A stretch of DNA of 64,000 bases from Phymatolithon calcareum (Eukaryota; Rhodophyta; Florideophyceae; Hapalidiales): contig OZ345375.1 of the NCBI GenBank assembly GCA_977006965.1, forward strand, positions 2,170,001 to 2,234,000, given 5' to 3'. A program made the translations under genes and the position numbers. How positions within the stretch are numbered: position 1 is the stretch's first letter; every line of letters begins with the position of its first letter. Below are positions 1 to 9,688 of this stretch, one piece after another. The notes under the pieces were generated by a model, which had not been told where the DNA came from, did not search any database, and worked only from the letters and a program-made list of their open reading frames with translations.

Positions 1-591
1 GCTGCACGTCGAAAGAAGAAGCTTGAAAAGCGCATCATTATTATAGATATGAAGATCCAAAACTTTGACATTGACCATGAACGGAAGTGTAGGAGTAATA
101 TACCGAAGGTTGACGCGCCTATTTCCCGTAAATGAAACGTTGGAAAAACCAGGGCCGGTAATACTCATTAGAGCACTGTAGTCCTTAATTGTCCGCACAA
201 AGACGTTGCCATTTTCCTTCATGACGCTCTTCTGTCTCTTATAATATTTACTCATGGTGATGGCGCTAAAATGCTTCAAGAAAAATTTGGTCAACGGTCC
301 ACCGATTAGGAATAGTAGCATAAGATCGCTGCTTTTGATGAAGCAAATCCAGTAGCGATACAAAGGCTTAGCACTCATATAGCGCATAACATTTTCGACC
401 ACGTCGATCGACAGAGCGTCCAAATAACTTGTGCGGGGAGCTTCTCGTTCGAATTCACTGGAGGTCGATACGCCTGGCGAGGATGCATTGTGCGCGAGAC
501 CGGCGCGACTTCGAAGGTTATTGCCCGAAGACAGTGCCGTCGTACTCTTCCACGGGGTTGTGGAATTTGTCTGATTCGACAAGTTGGATCA
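1..591 (-). CDS. Partial F-box-like protein, runs off the left edge
   Basis: An open frame on the minus strand has no stop from an in-frame TGA at 594..592 down to base 1, about 197 codons. Its middle reads LDALSIDVVENVMRYMSAKP, the hydrophobic spacing of an F-box helix pair, followed by a tryptophan-containing stretch and then hydrophobic segments such as LRYITPTLPF and VKVLDLHIYN that look like the start of a leucine-rich or beta-rich recognition region. F-box proteins bring substrates to SCF ubiquitin ligases. The only in-frame ATGs lie inside or after the F-box-like part (first at 387..385), so the true start is probably in an upstream exon joined somewhere between 591 and about 440. The 3' end is outside the window. 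The coding nature is fairly convincing; the F-box family call is tentative. Confidence 0.5.
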
Positions 592-1964
592 GTGTTCATG
601 AGAATGACACCTACTAGTAGGACCCTGGTGAATAGGCTTTGTATAGTTCAAGACAGCGCACAGTAAAGGTCCTATGATATCCTTGTCGCCAATCTGGTTT
701 TTTGACTCGAGATCATACATTACAGTAGAGTTTCGAGGATGTCCTTTCTAGACGCTTTGGCACTTCAGCAGTTCCTTAATCCCAAACACTGCAATTACCT
801 GCGCACCACAGCAATGTATACATGTTCCTCCACTGATTCAGCTTATTATCCTTTGAAAGAAACTCTAGCACCTGAATTGGCGCCCATTTCAAAGCTGTAT
901 TGGCACCCGTTGCCATATGTTCCGCCTAAATGCAAAGCAAATTCAGGACTAACAAACATCATTTGAGCTTCACGACTGTACGCTGTCGCTTCACCTTCAT
1001 GTAGGAATGTCCGCTGTGGGATGTCCAGGCCAAGGGAATGTAAGGCTTGCAAGAAAAGACTGTATTCTGAACACATTGTGCACGATGAGGTACAGGAGTG
1101 AGTCCTCCGGGGTGCCTGGTGCTGCCTTCCTCGGACGTGCTTCAGGGGTCTCGAAAGAATCCGGGCATGGTAGTTTGATAGCACGGCTGCGGACGTCAAA
1201 TCACAAGGGATAGGTGGCGCCCGACGGGAAGGCTGTGAACAGGCGACAGAGAGTTATCCGCAGCGGCGTCCGTTGGTTCGAGGACAGTGGAGAGTGGCAA
1301 GGGAGCTGCTTGGCGAGCTATAATGGACTTTAGACACGACTGTACTCATGTAGCAGTGCGGAGTATTTGACTCGCGGCGCCTGTGCAGATGGAGATGAGA
1401 GGCCATCCTTGATAAATATTGAGAGAATTCAATGAAGACTATATATATTTGTTCTCTTGCACTAGTTGAACCAGAAACATAAGCACGACTGCACCAGCTG
1501 ATGATTAGAACAACACTTCCGAAACGCTTGAACTGTACGTTCACCCGGGCTACGCTACGGATGAAATTAGAGGTTCGCGTGCATTTCAAACTTTCAGTCT
1601 GACGTGCAGACCTTCCACCGGAGAGCAATCAACTCGAATACAGAGTCAATGGAGAAGATGATATACGTAGGAAAGTCCGAGTACGAAACCCCTTTCTTAT
1701 TCACTCCGCTTTTCTTGGGTGTTGTTCGTTTATAGAATGGGTGTTCGACAAGAAAATAGTACTATGGCGCTGAAAACCATCCAAACGACGGGAAGAAATA
1801 TAGAGTACGAAAAGGCCACATAGTGAGCAATCAAAGGCCTGTTCCATTCCGTCCGCAAACGATTTGAAACTTGGTTGTGTTCGCTTTGGATCCTGGCTTG
1901 AACCATGGGAAAAATATACGAGTATATTTCCACCCACGTTTATCCTAATTATTAGACACCCATT
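592..1964. other. Gene-free stretch
   Basis: Only short open frames of up to about 124 codons, with no recognisable domain. Upstream exon(s) of the F-box-like gene may lie in the left part, but no convincing exon could be picked out. Confidence 0.4.
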
Positions 1965-3308
1965 CTAATGCTTTTTCGCAAAGACAAGCAGATTCACCCC
2001 AGCGAACTTGCCCGTCTTGGGAGGACCAGGGTTCCATGCTGCCACAGCAGCATCAACACCGTCCACACAGTCATACTCCACGAAGGCCAGTCCCATTCTC
2101 ATCTTCACATGCACGCGTTTCACTGCATATCCGTATTCGGAAAACTCATGCCGCAAGTTTCCCATGAGCTCCTTAATATCTAACGGCTTTCGAAGAGCCC
2201 TCAATCGCACCACAGCTGTGGGACCAAACGCGCGCCCGCTCCGCTTCCTATCAGTATGCGAGCGACGCTTCGCACGAGTCAGTGTGTTAAGTTTGTCTTC
2301 ACTCTCTACACCTGATGAATCCTTCTTTGCCACCCGGCCGCCCTCCTGTGATAATGGAGAATCTGGTGAGGTGGATGTCCGGCCAGAGGCAACAGGCTCC
2401 AAAAGACGGTTCGACTGCAAAGCAATCCGAACATGCGGCAATACAGGGGAAGACACAAAGTCGTCTTCCGTTTTGGTAACGATAGAAGTTGACGATTCCT
2501 CATTCTCAATTGTGACATCGGACAGCGGATGCGATGGCTGACAACTCATCGCGTTTTCCCGGTTTTGCGAGACAGTGCTAGCCAGCGCTGTGGCATGAGA
2601 GCCTGGGTCACGTTCTTCGTTCTCAACGACGACATTCGAAACAGCTCTGATGACCTTTGGATTGGCTTCTTGATCGGCCTCAAGAGAGCAAGTGTTTGCA
2701 ACATCCGACTTTCTCTTTGATAATGGGCCGTAGGTTATGGGAACGTACTCTGGAGGACAGGACCCTTTCAGGAGATCCCCGACGACGGGAGGAGGCATCT
2801 CGTATTCGGAATCTAATGTCAGCAAAGGTTCGTCACCTCCCGGATAGAGTGACATGAATTTGGACAAGGGGATAAGGTCTTGAGCCCGGATTGATAGCAT
2901 GTTGTACTCCGGCAGAAAACGGAAGATGTCATTCCGACAGACAAAGTGATTATTGTGGGACCCTTGCTCATACTCCAGCACGAAGACTTGCGAGAATGTT
3001 TTGTTATCGAGAGAGCCTTGGATAAGAATGACAAACCCGCATACGGTGTCCTGGATACGCATGGACAAGATCTCGACATGTTTCCCGGAGAGTGGAAGGG
3101 TGCATGAAACAGCGGCAATGTTTCCAGGTCCTATTGCCGAAATTGGACCATGACAGAGTCTAGAGCTCTCGCCGTATATTTCCGACAAGCGATTCGGCAT
3201 GCATTCGACTACTTGATAGTACAGTGAAACGAAGGATCGCATGACGCTGTTTGCGGAGAACCCAGTAGTGGGCACCATCGTAGCGGCCTTTGTGTGCGTG
3301 GTACTCAT
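1965..3308 (-). CDS. G3BP-like protein: NTF2 domain plus RNA recognition motif
   Basis: A 447-residue single-exon protein with an ATG at 3308. Residues about 20-150 fit an NTF2-like domain of the G3BP type: SFVSLYYQVVECMPNRLSEIYG, then a graph of beta strands ending FVLEYEQGSHNNHFVCRNDIFRF. A low-complexity, acidic and serine-rich middle (about 175-345) follows. Residues about 360-447 form an RRM with an RNP1-like strand MGLAFVEYD. NTF2-RRM proteins of this family bind RNA and nucleate stress granules in animals and plants. No RGG box is visible after the RRM, unlike the metazoan protein. The family call is confident; the function in this organism is inferred. Confidence 0.85.
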   Translation of the reverse strand: MSTTHTKAATMVPTTGFSANSVMRSFVSLYYQVVECMPNRLSEIYGESSRLCHGPISAIGPGNIAAVSCTLPLSGKHVEILSMRIQDTVCGFVILIQGSLDNKTFSQVFVLEYEQGSHNNHFVCRNDIFRFLPEYNMLSIRAQDLIPLSKFMSLYPGGDEPLLTLDSEYEMPPPVVGDLLKGSCPPEYVPITYGPLSKRKSDVANTCSLEADQEANPKVIRAVSNVVVENEERDPGSHATALASTVSQNRENAMSCQPSHPLSDVTIENEESSTSIVTKTEDDFVSSPVLPHVRIALQSNRLLEPVASGRTSTSPDSPLSQEGGRVAKKDSSGVESEDKLNTLTRAKRRSHTDRKRSGRAFGPTAVVRLRALRKPLDIKELMGNLRHEFSEYGYAVKRVHVKMRMGLAFVEYDCVDGVDAAVAAWNPGPPKTGKFAGVNLLVFAKKH

Positions 3309-4260
3309 GAAGAGAAGGTAGATTTGGTTTGAGGTGTTGGGTCAAAGGGAGGAGAGATGCGTGCTATCGGGGCCTTTTTATGGGCAAAACGAGGGGACCG
3401 AAATCGGAGCGAGGAAATTCGGCGCTTCGTGTTTCCAGTGCGCAGAGGAACTTATTAGCATTTTCTGCGGCGAGCGAAATTCGCATTTGAGCACCAAGAA
3501 ATAATCCAGTGCAAACTGTGGGGGTCTAGTGAAAAACGAGAAGTTGGTCGAAAAATAGCAGCATAATTTCATGGGCAAAAAAGCTTCGCTTGTAATACGT
3601 AATAACCAAGCGGGAATTGTAAAGGATACGCGAAGAGTCCACCTTACCGCTCGCCCCGAAATTCTGCTCAGATCATCACCGCGACAAGCGCGATGGCAAA
3701 GAAAGTTACGTGGTCGCGATTTTAAATGACCCCAGCGGAGAATCCGGTAATCAGCTCAATGTTCGACGGTGCATGTGAGATGATTGGGAATATGACGAAA
3801 TAAAATTCTTGGTATAGCGCTCAATGGCTTGATCCATTAAAAGTTGAGACTGGTGAGCACTCGCTGTAAGCAATTCTGGACCTCCACTCAACAAAATCAG
3901 TAACAGTACGGATAATGTCCTTCCTCACTTCTCTCATGCGGACCATGAAGTCGTCCTCTGGGAACAATTTTTTGTCGCGCGATTCAATTTCCCATTCAAA
4001 GACAATGACGTATGTCGATTACGTCCGTAGGTCTATTGTCAGTCTGCCATTTGAAAATTTGCAGTCGCGGAAGAAACGCTTTCCAAGCAAATGAGAAAAA
4101 ATCACCCAGAGCAATAAAAGATGCTCTTCGTCCGGATGTCCGCTGGTCATCGTGAAAGGTAGCGCCCAGTCAAGAAGGCCTATAATAATCAAGTCATATT
4201 TGATTTGGGCCACTTGTATGCATCAAGGATAGACTGCCATTTCCTCCCACATGTTGCAGA
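3309..4260. other. Gene-free stretch between two divergent genes
   Basis: Holds the 5' regions of the G3BP-like gene (minus) and of the orphan at 4261 (plus). Only open frames shorter than 70 codons are present and none looks conserved. Confidence 0.4.
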
Positions 4261-5019
4261 ATGGTGAACCCTGTTTCAAAGCTGGAAGTCGAAATTGTGA
4301 CAGTGCCCTGGGGATGCGGTCCAAATGATGCGACATGGGAGGCTCACACAATCGTTTTGTTTGACGACGCCTGCCTCACTCCGAACACTGTCTGGGAGGA
4401 GGTGAACACGTCGTTCGTCGTTGTTTACCTGAAGAAGATGATCAGGCACAACCAATATCGAATGACACACTATCTGAATCCCGGGTTCGTAATTCTTCGA
4501 GACACAAAGGACCACCGTCAAGTGGTTCAAGACAACGGATATGAGCTGCGCTATCTAAAACACACGTACAGATTCACTGCTGCAGAGGTGATAAGGAAGA
4601 AAAAGGGGATTCCTGTGGACGAAATGCCGGACGCGAATCACATCCCGGCTTCTAAAAAGGCCGTTCAGGGAAAAATTATATCACAGTTCGGGATCACAAG
4701 TGCATACGAGATTCCGGCCGGGTACGACATGTTCGTGGCGTCTTTGCAGAATGTTTATACCGGGTTCCTGATGATTAAGGCGGAGACGAAGGAAATTGGA
4801 CCGCTCAAGGCTTCGGATATGAACTCATTGTGGTTTCTTCTCTTTGTACTTGTTAAGCTGCGCCTTTGTGACGATCAGCAGTGTTTAACCGCTTGTCTCT
4901 CTCTTCTAGATAAAGAGATACGAGAAGAGATAATACTGCACAACGGGTCATTTCTTTACTCCATAACTCTTGCAACTATAAGAACAGACGACACAGAATT
5001 GTCTTCTAATTCGCAGTGA
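4261..5019 (+). CDS. Hypothetical protein (252 residues), family not recognised
   Basis: A single open frame from ATG at 4261. The protein is rich in hydrophobic beta-like segments (FVVVYLKKM, GFVILRDTK, GFLMIKAET) and ends with a leucine-rich helical stretch SLWFLLFVLVKLRLC followed by more helix. No signal peptide and no catalytic motif was recognised. A basic cluster EVIRKKKG sits near residue 112. The neighbours give no hint of function. It could be a lineage-specific gene or a remnant of a mobile-element gene. It is called coding because of its length and even composition, not because of homology. Confidence 0.45.
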   Translation: MVNPVSKLEVEIVTVPWGCGPNDATWEAHTIVLFDDACLTPNTVWEEVNTSFVVVYLKKMIRHNQYRMTHYLNPGFVILRDTKDHRQVVQDNGYELRYLKHTYRFTAAEVIRKKKGIPVDEMPDANHIPASKKAVQGKIISQFGITSAYEIPAGYDMFVASLQNVYTGFLMIKAETKEIGPLKASDMNSLWFLLFVLVKLRLCDDQQCLTACLSLLDKEIREEIILHNGSFLYSITLATIRTDDTELSSNSQ

Positions 5020-5725
5020 CTATGGGATAAGCCGTCAGTTTGGTAAGAGACTATCATTCTGTTCAGATCATGGAGCATCCAAGTAAACGAGACTGCTTCA
5101 TCATCGTTTCTTTTGCGAAACAAGCACCAAAAAGCTTGGACAATACTTAAACTATCTTGCGTTCCTACGTCTCTTCAATAGACCTGCTTTCACACTTTGT
5201 GCCATAAACTCACGAATACCACAAAAACACTACAGTACCTGAGCAGCGTCCTCGCGGCCAGTGAAACATTCATCATATTTATGAACGCTGCTCGACAATG
5301 CCTTTATCTACTGTGCGATTTCTTCTGATACAGCTTGCTCGAGGAGTTTTTCGTTCACATCGCACAGAGCAACAGCGAACTACTGCAAAGCGTCGTGGAA
5401 AAACAACATGCATCTGCTTAGAGATGAGCCTCAGAACATGATCAAAATCTTTTCCATGGAACTAAATTATAGCATTGGCGCAACCATCACCGCTCGATGG
5501 CCAGAAGTGAACTCTCGCACATGCCGCGTGCTGGTTGTCCCTGTCATTACTGTATATGATGCCAGCACCTCATGCCTGAGACCTCAATCTGGCGGTTCCA
5601 TACGCAGGTCCATTCGGGGCATTCAGGGGCCCACATCTCTCATTCCGATTCGTCCACTGATCCGATCGCGGAGGAGCTGTTTCAGCCGAAGCTTGGTCAC
5701 CTTCGTGTGCGCAGGTGAAATCGCG
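5020..5725. other. Gene-free stretch upstream of cytochrome b5
   Basis: A frame that is open from 5408 overlaps the first coding exon of the cytochrome b5 gene in phase, but its upstream part shows no conserved features and is probably 5' leader. Confidence 0.4.
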
Positions 5726-6272
5726 ATGACCGGTGCTGATGAATTGACGGCGATGGTTGCGCCAACGAAGGCGTATCCAATGCTGGAGGTAAGCCACACA
5801 TATTTCTGTCTGAGTGCAGACATGCTCTACACTTTTTTTTGAGAACACAGTCACTGACCATTGCGTCCTCTGCTCCACGTTGTGCCCGCAAAATACGCCA
5901 CAGGTTGCTCGACACACATCACGGCGCGATTGCTGGATGGTTGTGGACGGAAAAGTGTACGACGTGACCAGTTTTCTCGACGAACATCCTGGCGGCGAAG
6001 ATATCCTGATAGATTCCGCAGGGCGCGACGCAACACGCGAGTTTGAAGATGTCGGCCATTCCGGTGAGGCAAGATCTCAGCTGAAAGGCCTTTTCATCGG
6101 CGATTTACGCGAACCCACCGCAGAAGAAATAGAGGAGGCCGCCGAGTCTGAGAAACTCCGCGCCGCGTCCGGCGGTCCCCGCGAGGACTCCATGGCCATT
6201 CAGGCCGCAAAGTGGTTGCTTCCTATTTTGCTTGCCGGGTTTGCATACCTTATCCGCAAGTACGCCAAGTAG
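5726..6272 (+). CDS. CYB5: Tail-anchored cytochrome b5, two exons
   Basis: Exon 1 is 5726..5788 (21 codons from ATG to MLE) and exon 2 is 5904..6272, giving 143 residues. The join yields KAYPMLE-VARHTSRRDCW, the normal start of a cytochrome b5 fold. The haem pocket shows HPGGEDIL with its axial histidine, and the second axial histidine lies in DVGHSGEA. The C terminus has a hydrophobic anchor WLLPILLAGFAYLI with a short basic tail RKYAK, typical of an ER or outer mitochondrial membrane tail anchor. It carries electrons to desaturases and other oxygenases. An unspliced frame starting at 5814 would replace the N terminus with unrelated residues, so the spliced model is preferred. The 3' end converges on the next gene, 122 bp away. 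Confidence 0.9.
5789..5903 (+). other. Predicted 115-bp intron of cytochrome b5
   Basis: The donor is GAG|GTAAGC and the acceptor is GCCACAG|GTT, phase 0. Removing it restores the conserved reading LE-VARH. Its length suits a compact red algal genome. Confidence 0.85.
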
Positions 6273-6394
6273 TTTCGTCAGCACTGCGCGGACGAACGAG
6301 GCGCATTTTGAATAGATGTTATTGCTATGTGTATACATTTCTTTATTTTCAAGCTTCTATAGTACAATGGAGCTCATTCCCCCCCCAAATAGCG

Positions 6395-7141
6395 CTACAG
6401 CATACCAGGCGGCATCTCAGTGATACCCTCAGCTTCCAGAGTGCGGAATATGGTGCGAATGTCACCCTCCGTCACAACGTAGCCCGGACCCTTACTGTTT
6501 GCAATTTCCACCAGCATGCCCTTCACACGGTCCGCGAACGCACGGTAGCCGGCAGCAAGCTCCAATTGCTTATCGGCGGGCAGTGCTCCCAAAGCTGCGG
6601 TTGCAGCATCAGTTATAGACTCACCGCCCTCAATTTCCATATCCTCCTGTTCCCGAATGAATTCCCTCAGTGACACCGGTTCCGCGCGCGGATCCTCTGC
6701 GCTGCCTTCCTCGCGCCAGTGAAGTTGACCGCCAGACTCGTCGGCTGTGCGCGCGAGATCGATAAGAGTGTCTTCCACTCCGAAGCACACGCTCGCAACG
6801 TCCTCACCAAACTCTCCAAAGCTGTCGTAGAGCAGAATGTGGGTCGTCTTGCCGTCAGCGCCGCGTTCGGCGGCCTGTACCACCGCACCCCACCAGCGCG
6901 ACTCTGTGATAACTGTACCATCGGCTTCGGTGCTCTCCAACTGCCAGAGAACCTCAATTCGAGCTCCAATCGCCGGCGTCACAACTGCCGGTGCGAGTTT
7001 CTCGGTCACTGGACAAGACGCCGTCTGGGAGCCAGCAAGCGGCGCGACTGCAGACATTGGCGTCTCAGACGGAGCCGAAGTAGCCGCGGGGGTGGTAGAC
7101 CCCGCCGCAGAGGTCGATGTGGGAGTTCCAGCAGGCGTCAT
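6395..7141 (-). CDS. Tudor/SH3-like domain protein, otherwise unknown
   Basis: A 248-residue protein from the ATG at 7141..7139; a longer frame to 7192 needs a GTG start and is not favoured. The first 60 residues are low-complexity Thr, Ser, Ala and Pro. The segment IGARIEVLWQLES...SRWWGAVVQ looks like the first strands of a Tudor or agenet-type barrel, with conserved aromatic WW and later ILLYDSFGEF. The C-terminal third is acidic and helical, ending TEGDIRTIFRTLEAEGITEM. Such domains often read methylated lysine or arginine, but this is resemblance by pattern only. It converges with cytochrome b5 and diverges from PRP38, sharing a 375-bp upstream region. Confidence 0.6.
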   Translation of the reverse strand: MTPAGTPTSTSAAGSTTPAATSAPSETPMSAVAPLAGSQTASCPVTEKLAPAVVTPAIGARIEVLWQLESTEADGTVITESRWWGAVVQAAERGADGKTTHILLYDSFGEFGEDVASVCFGVEDTLIDLARTADESGGQLHWREEGSAEDPRAEPVSLREFIREQEDMEIEGGESITDAATAALGALPADKQLELAAGYRAFADRVKGMLVEIANSKGPGYVVTEGDIRTIFRTLEAEGITEMPPGML

Positions 7142-7516
7142 TGTTGACTCTAGGGTCAGTTTTTCCAGTGCCGGGGCAAACCTTGAATTCACTTGGGTGG
7201 CAACACTGCCGCAGCGGGCGTTGCTTTTTCGGGCACGGGGTTCGGTGGAGTGGTCGTGGTTGCCCGCTTGGAACGTCGGTCGAAGAATTCCGTAAATGCA
7301 TCTTCGGAAGGGTATGTTGGAGGGTCACCTATTGGATATGTATGCAAACAGAGCCAAAATTTGGCGGGAAACCAAAAATGATATTTTTGTGATCGTACAC
7401 ATCTGCCACGTGTGCATGCAGTAATACCCGATGCCTTCCTTGGGTTCAAGGGTATAAACACATCCAAGCTCTGAAGCAGCGCAACCACTAGACCCTCTGT
7501 CCGACCACAGACGACA
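7142..7516. promoter_or_regulatory. Shared upstream region of a divergent gene pair
   Basis: 375 bp separate the ATGs of the Tudor-like gene (minus) and PRP38 (plus), so both promoters must lie here or overlap the neighbouring gene. No TATA box or known operator was identified. Confidence 0.4.
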
Positions 7517-8104
7517 ATGGCGAACCGAACAGATCCAGAGGCGCTCCCCGCGCACGGAAATGATCCGCAACTTCTCATTGAGAAGATGACGCGCGACCGC
7601 GTGTATGAGTCCCGTTACTGGCAAGAACAGTGCTTTGGACAGAGTGCTGCTGGAGTAGTTCATCTTGCGGTCCGGCTGCGGTACTGTGGCGGGGCGATAG
7701 GTGTCCTCAATACACCAAGTCCCTTTCTTTGTCTTGTGCAAAAATTGCTTCAACTCGGACCTGAGCCTGCTCTTGTGGATGCATTTCTTGAGCAAACTGA
7801 TTTCAAGTATGCTCGCGTTCTCGCCGCCTTCTACGTAAGGCTCATCGACCGTGCGCCTCGTGTTTACAGCGCTCTCGAACCACTTCTTGCAGATTTTCGC
7901 AAACTGGTTGTTCGTGACGGACCGCAGAGTTTTTCCATTCTCCATGTCGATGAGGTTGTAGAGCAGCTTTTGACCGAGGGAGAGGTCTTCGGCGTCAAAT
8001 TGCCACGCTTGCAGACTCGCAATGTCCTTGTTGAAACTGGACAGCTTAAACCGCGTGTTAGTGCGCTCCCCGCCGAGGACCTTGCTGCACTGGAAGGTAT
8101 TTGA
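7517..8104 (+). CDS. PRP38: Pre-mRNA-splicing factor PRP38
   Basis: A 195-residue protein from ATG at 7517, matching the PRP38 family along its whole length. It starts with MANRTDPEALPAHGNDPQ and continues with RVYESRYWQEQCFG, VLNTPSPFLCLVQKLLQLGP, and the late motif SILHVDEVVEQLL. PRP38 is a tri-snRNP protein needed for spliceosome activation. Only the core globular domain is present: it ends at ALPAEDLAALEGI, without the arginine-serine tail seen in animals, as in compact fungal forms. It sits head-to-head with the Tudor-like gene and tail-to-tail with the zinc-ribbon gene, 104 bp apart. Confidence 0.93.
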   Translation: MANRTDPEALPAHGNDPQLLIEKMTRDRVYESRYWQEQCFGQSAAGVVHLAVRLRYCGGAIGVLNTPSPFLCLVQKLLQLGPEPALVDAFLEQTDFKYARVLAAFYVRLIDRAPRVYSALEPLLADFRKLVVRDGPQSFSILHVDEVVEQLLTEGEVFGVKLPRLQTRNVLVETGQLKPRVSALPAEDLAALEGI

Positions 8105-8208
8105 AGTAGTGGTCTTGTACAATACTTGTATTGTTAGACCATTGTCGACAGTTCTTCAAGTGCCCCATCTACCACTTGGGATCTCCAACATCCTTCGCAC
8201 AACTTCAC

Positions 8209-9387
8209 CTACTCCTTCCCCTCGCGGAGCACGCTGCGGTCATGCGTCACAAATGCGGTGCATCGCCATTCATGCTTCCAAAATGGTTTCACCTCTTCGT
8301 CCATGCCCTGAGCAATGCAATCGACCCCTGTATTCGTTGTATCGAACCGCACACGCATTCGCAAAGTGACCACTTCAGGACACGCCTTCGTCGCCCCATG
8401 CGGTACACGCAGAGCTGTCGCTCGCATTTCCAACACTGCTTGGTCACCATGTGCAATGCGTGCATGCGCAGCATCCACAGTACTGGAATCCTTAGCGACG
8501 TTAACATCGATGATTTCAATATGCATGTTCACCGCACAAACGTTCCGCAAGGCGAGAGTCACCTTCACCGTTTGAATGTCATCGTCGTCACAGAAGCAGT
8601 CGTGCCATACACGCGCATAAATAAAACTCGGCATGAATCGCGCCGCATTTCTCAGAATTTTTTCATCACCATCATGAAGCGGAAGAACAGCATCATGGAC
8701 GTCCCGCCCTGAATGTGGGGACATGACCACAGTACGTGACAAACCCAGTCTGCGACCGGGCGGCAAGCTCTCACGCAACCATACGTCTTTGGCAAGAACG
8801 TTGACGGAAAGGGGTAGAATTTTAGAAACACGCAAACCCCCCAGTCGACGCTCCGCATCTCCGTCCTCCGGTATCACGGTTGCAGCGTCCTGAACACGCA
8901 ATCCACGCATCGCGGATTCTCGCGCCCTCTCCTCCTCAAGGCATTCTGCAACCGTGCGACGCGCCGGCGGCGCACGTGGCACCTTGCTCCCGTGTGCATG
9001 GACATTACCTGTGACATTTGTGGCACGTGCAACGACAACAGCGCTGACCTCCGGCCACGGATCGGCCTCGCGAGCGAGAAGATCGGTAGCCGCACGGACC
9101 GAGGCACGTGAGGCAACCCAACCACATAACGTACACGACGCAGCCTCTTGCGCTCCGAGCGCGTGAATGCGCAACGCGGCGGATGGACAGACGGGGCAAA
9201 AGAAGGTGCGAGCGGCGGCTGGTGGGCTAGCCCGCTGCTCGATGCGAAATTGGGCCTCCCATGGCGCAAAGAAACGGCCGGAAAAAGGGCAGGCTAGTAA
9301 TTCACACAAAGGAAGCCCCTCGCGCGGATCCACAGCGCCGTCCACGCAGGCGCTGAAGGATAGAGAGGCATCATGTGCGGCGGCCAT
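8209..9387 (-). CDS. Zinc-ribbon protein, possibly dynactin subunit 4 (p62)-like
   Basis: A 392-residue protein with ATG at 9387. The N-terminal 90 residues have cysteine pairs, CELLACPF, FFCPVC and CTLCGW, arranged like zinc ribbons. The C-terminal half has beta-rich segments: VKVTLALRNVCAVNMHIEII, VVTLRMRVRFD and a terminal HEWRCTAFVTHD. This layout, an N-terminal zinc-binding region followed by a C-terminal beta domain, resembles dynactin p62, and the closing tryptophan-cysteine strand fits that family. The match is weak, so the function is not asserted. A dynactin component would be unexpected because red algae are generally reported to lack dynein motors. An unrelated zinc-ribbon protein is the main alternative. 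Confidence 0.5.
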   Translation of the reverse strand: MAAAHDASLSFSACVDGAVDPREGLPLCELLACPFSGRFFAPWEAQFRIEQRASPPAAARTFFCPVCPSAALRIHALGAQEAASCTLCGWVASRASVRAATDLLAREADPWPEVSAVVVARATNVTGNVHAHGSKVPRAPPARRTVAECLEEERARESAMRGLRVQDAATVIPEDGDAERRLGGLRVSKILPLSVNVLAKDVWLRESLPPGRRLGLSRTVVMSPHSGRDVHDAVLPLHDGDEKILRNAARFMPSFIYARVWHDCFCDDDDIQTVKVTLALRNVCAVNMHIEIIDVNVAKDSSTVDAAHARIAHGDQAVLEMRATALRVPHGATKACPEVVTLRMRVRFDTTNTGVDCIAQGMDEEVKPFWKHEWRCTAFVTHDRSVLREGKE

Positions 9388-9688
9388 TCTGGCGGGTTTT
9401 CGTAGGTGATTGATTGCTCTGCGGATGAGCGATGAGGAATGAGAGGGTGTAAATATTGAAAATGGTGCAAGTTTTTGACTGAGATTCCGATGATCGAACG
9501 CAATAAGTACTACTTTTCCTCTGAGATCTGTTTCCAGAAATTATGCACTCCACCAGCTATCAATGCCACATGGGCGTGGACACTAACTATCACGATAGAT
9601 CAAAAAATGGCGAACCTCCTTTACGACCAGCACTATACCCAAGCAATCGCATGCATGCACGTTCCCCACAACGCATCGCTATCAACAC

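Noticed and set aside
5408-5842. Open frame upstream of cytochrome b5 as a separate 144-residue gene
   Set aside because: Only its last part (from 5726) fits a known protein once spliced; the upstream residues have no conserved features and are taken as leader.
7189-7578. Minus-strand frame overlapping the PRP38 start as an upstream exon of the Tudor-like gene
   Set aside because: No splice pair keeps the frame into the Tudor-like coding region, and it overlaps the PRP38 start.
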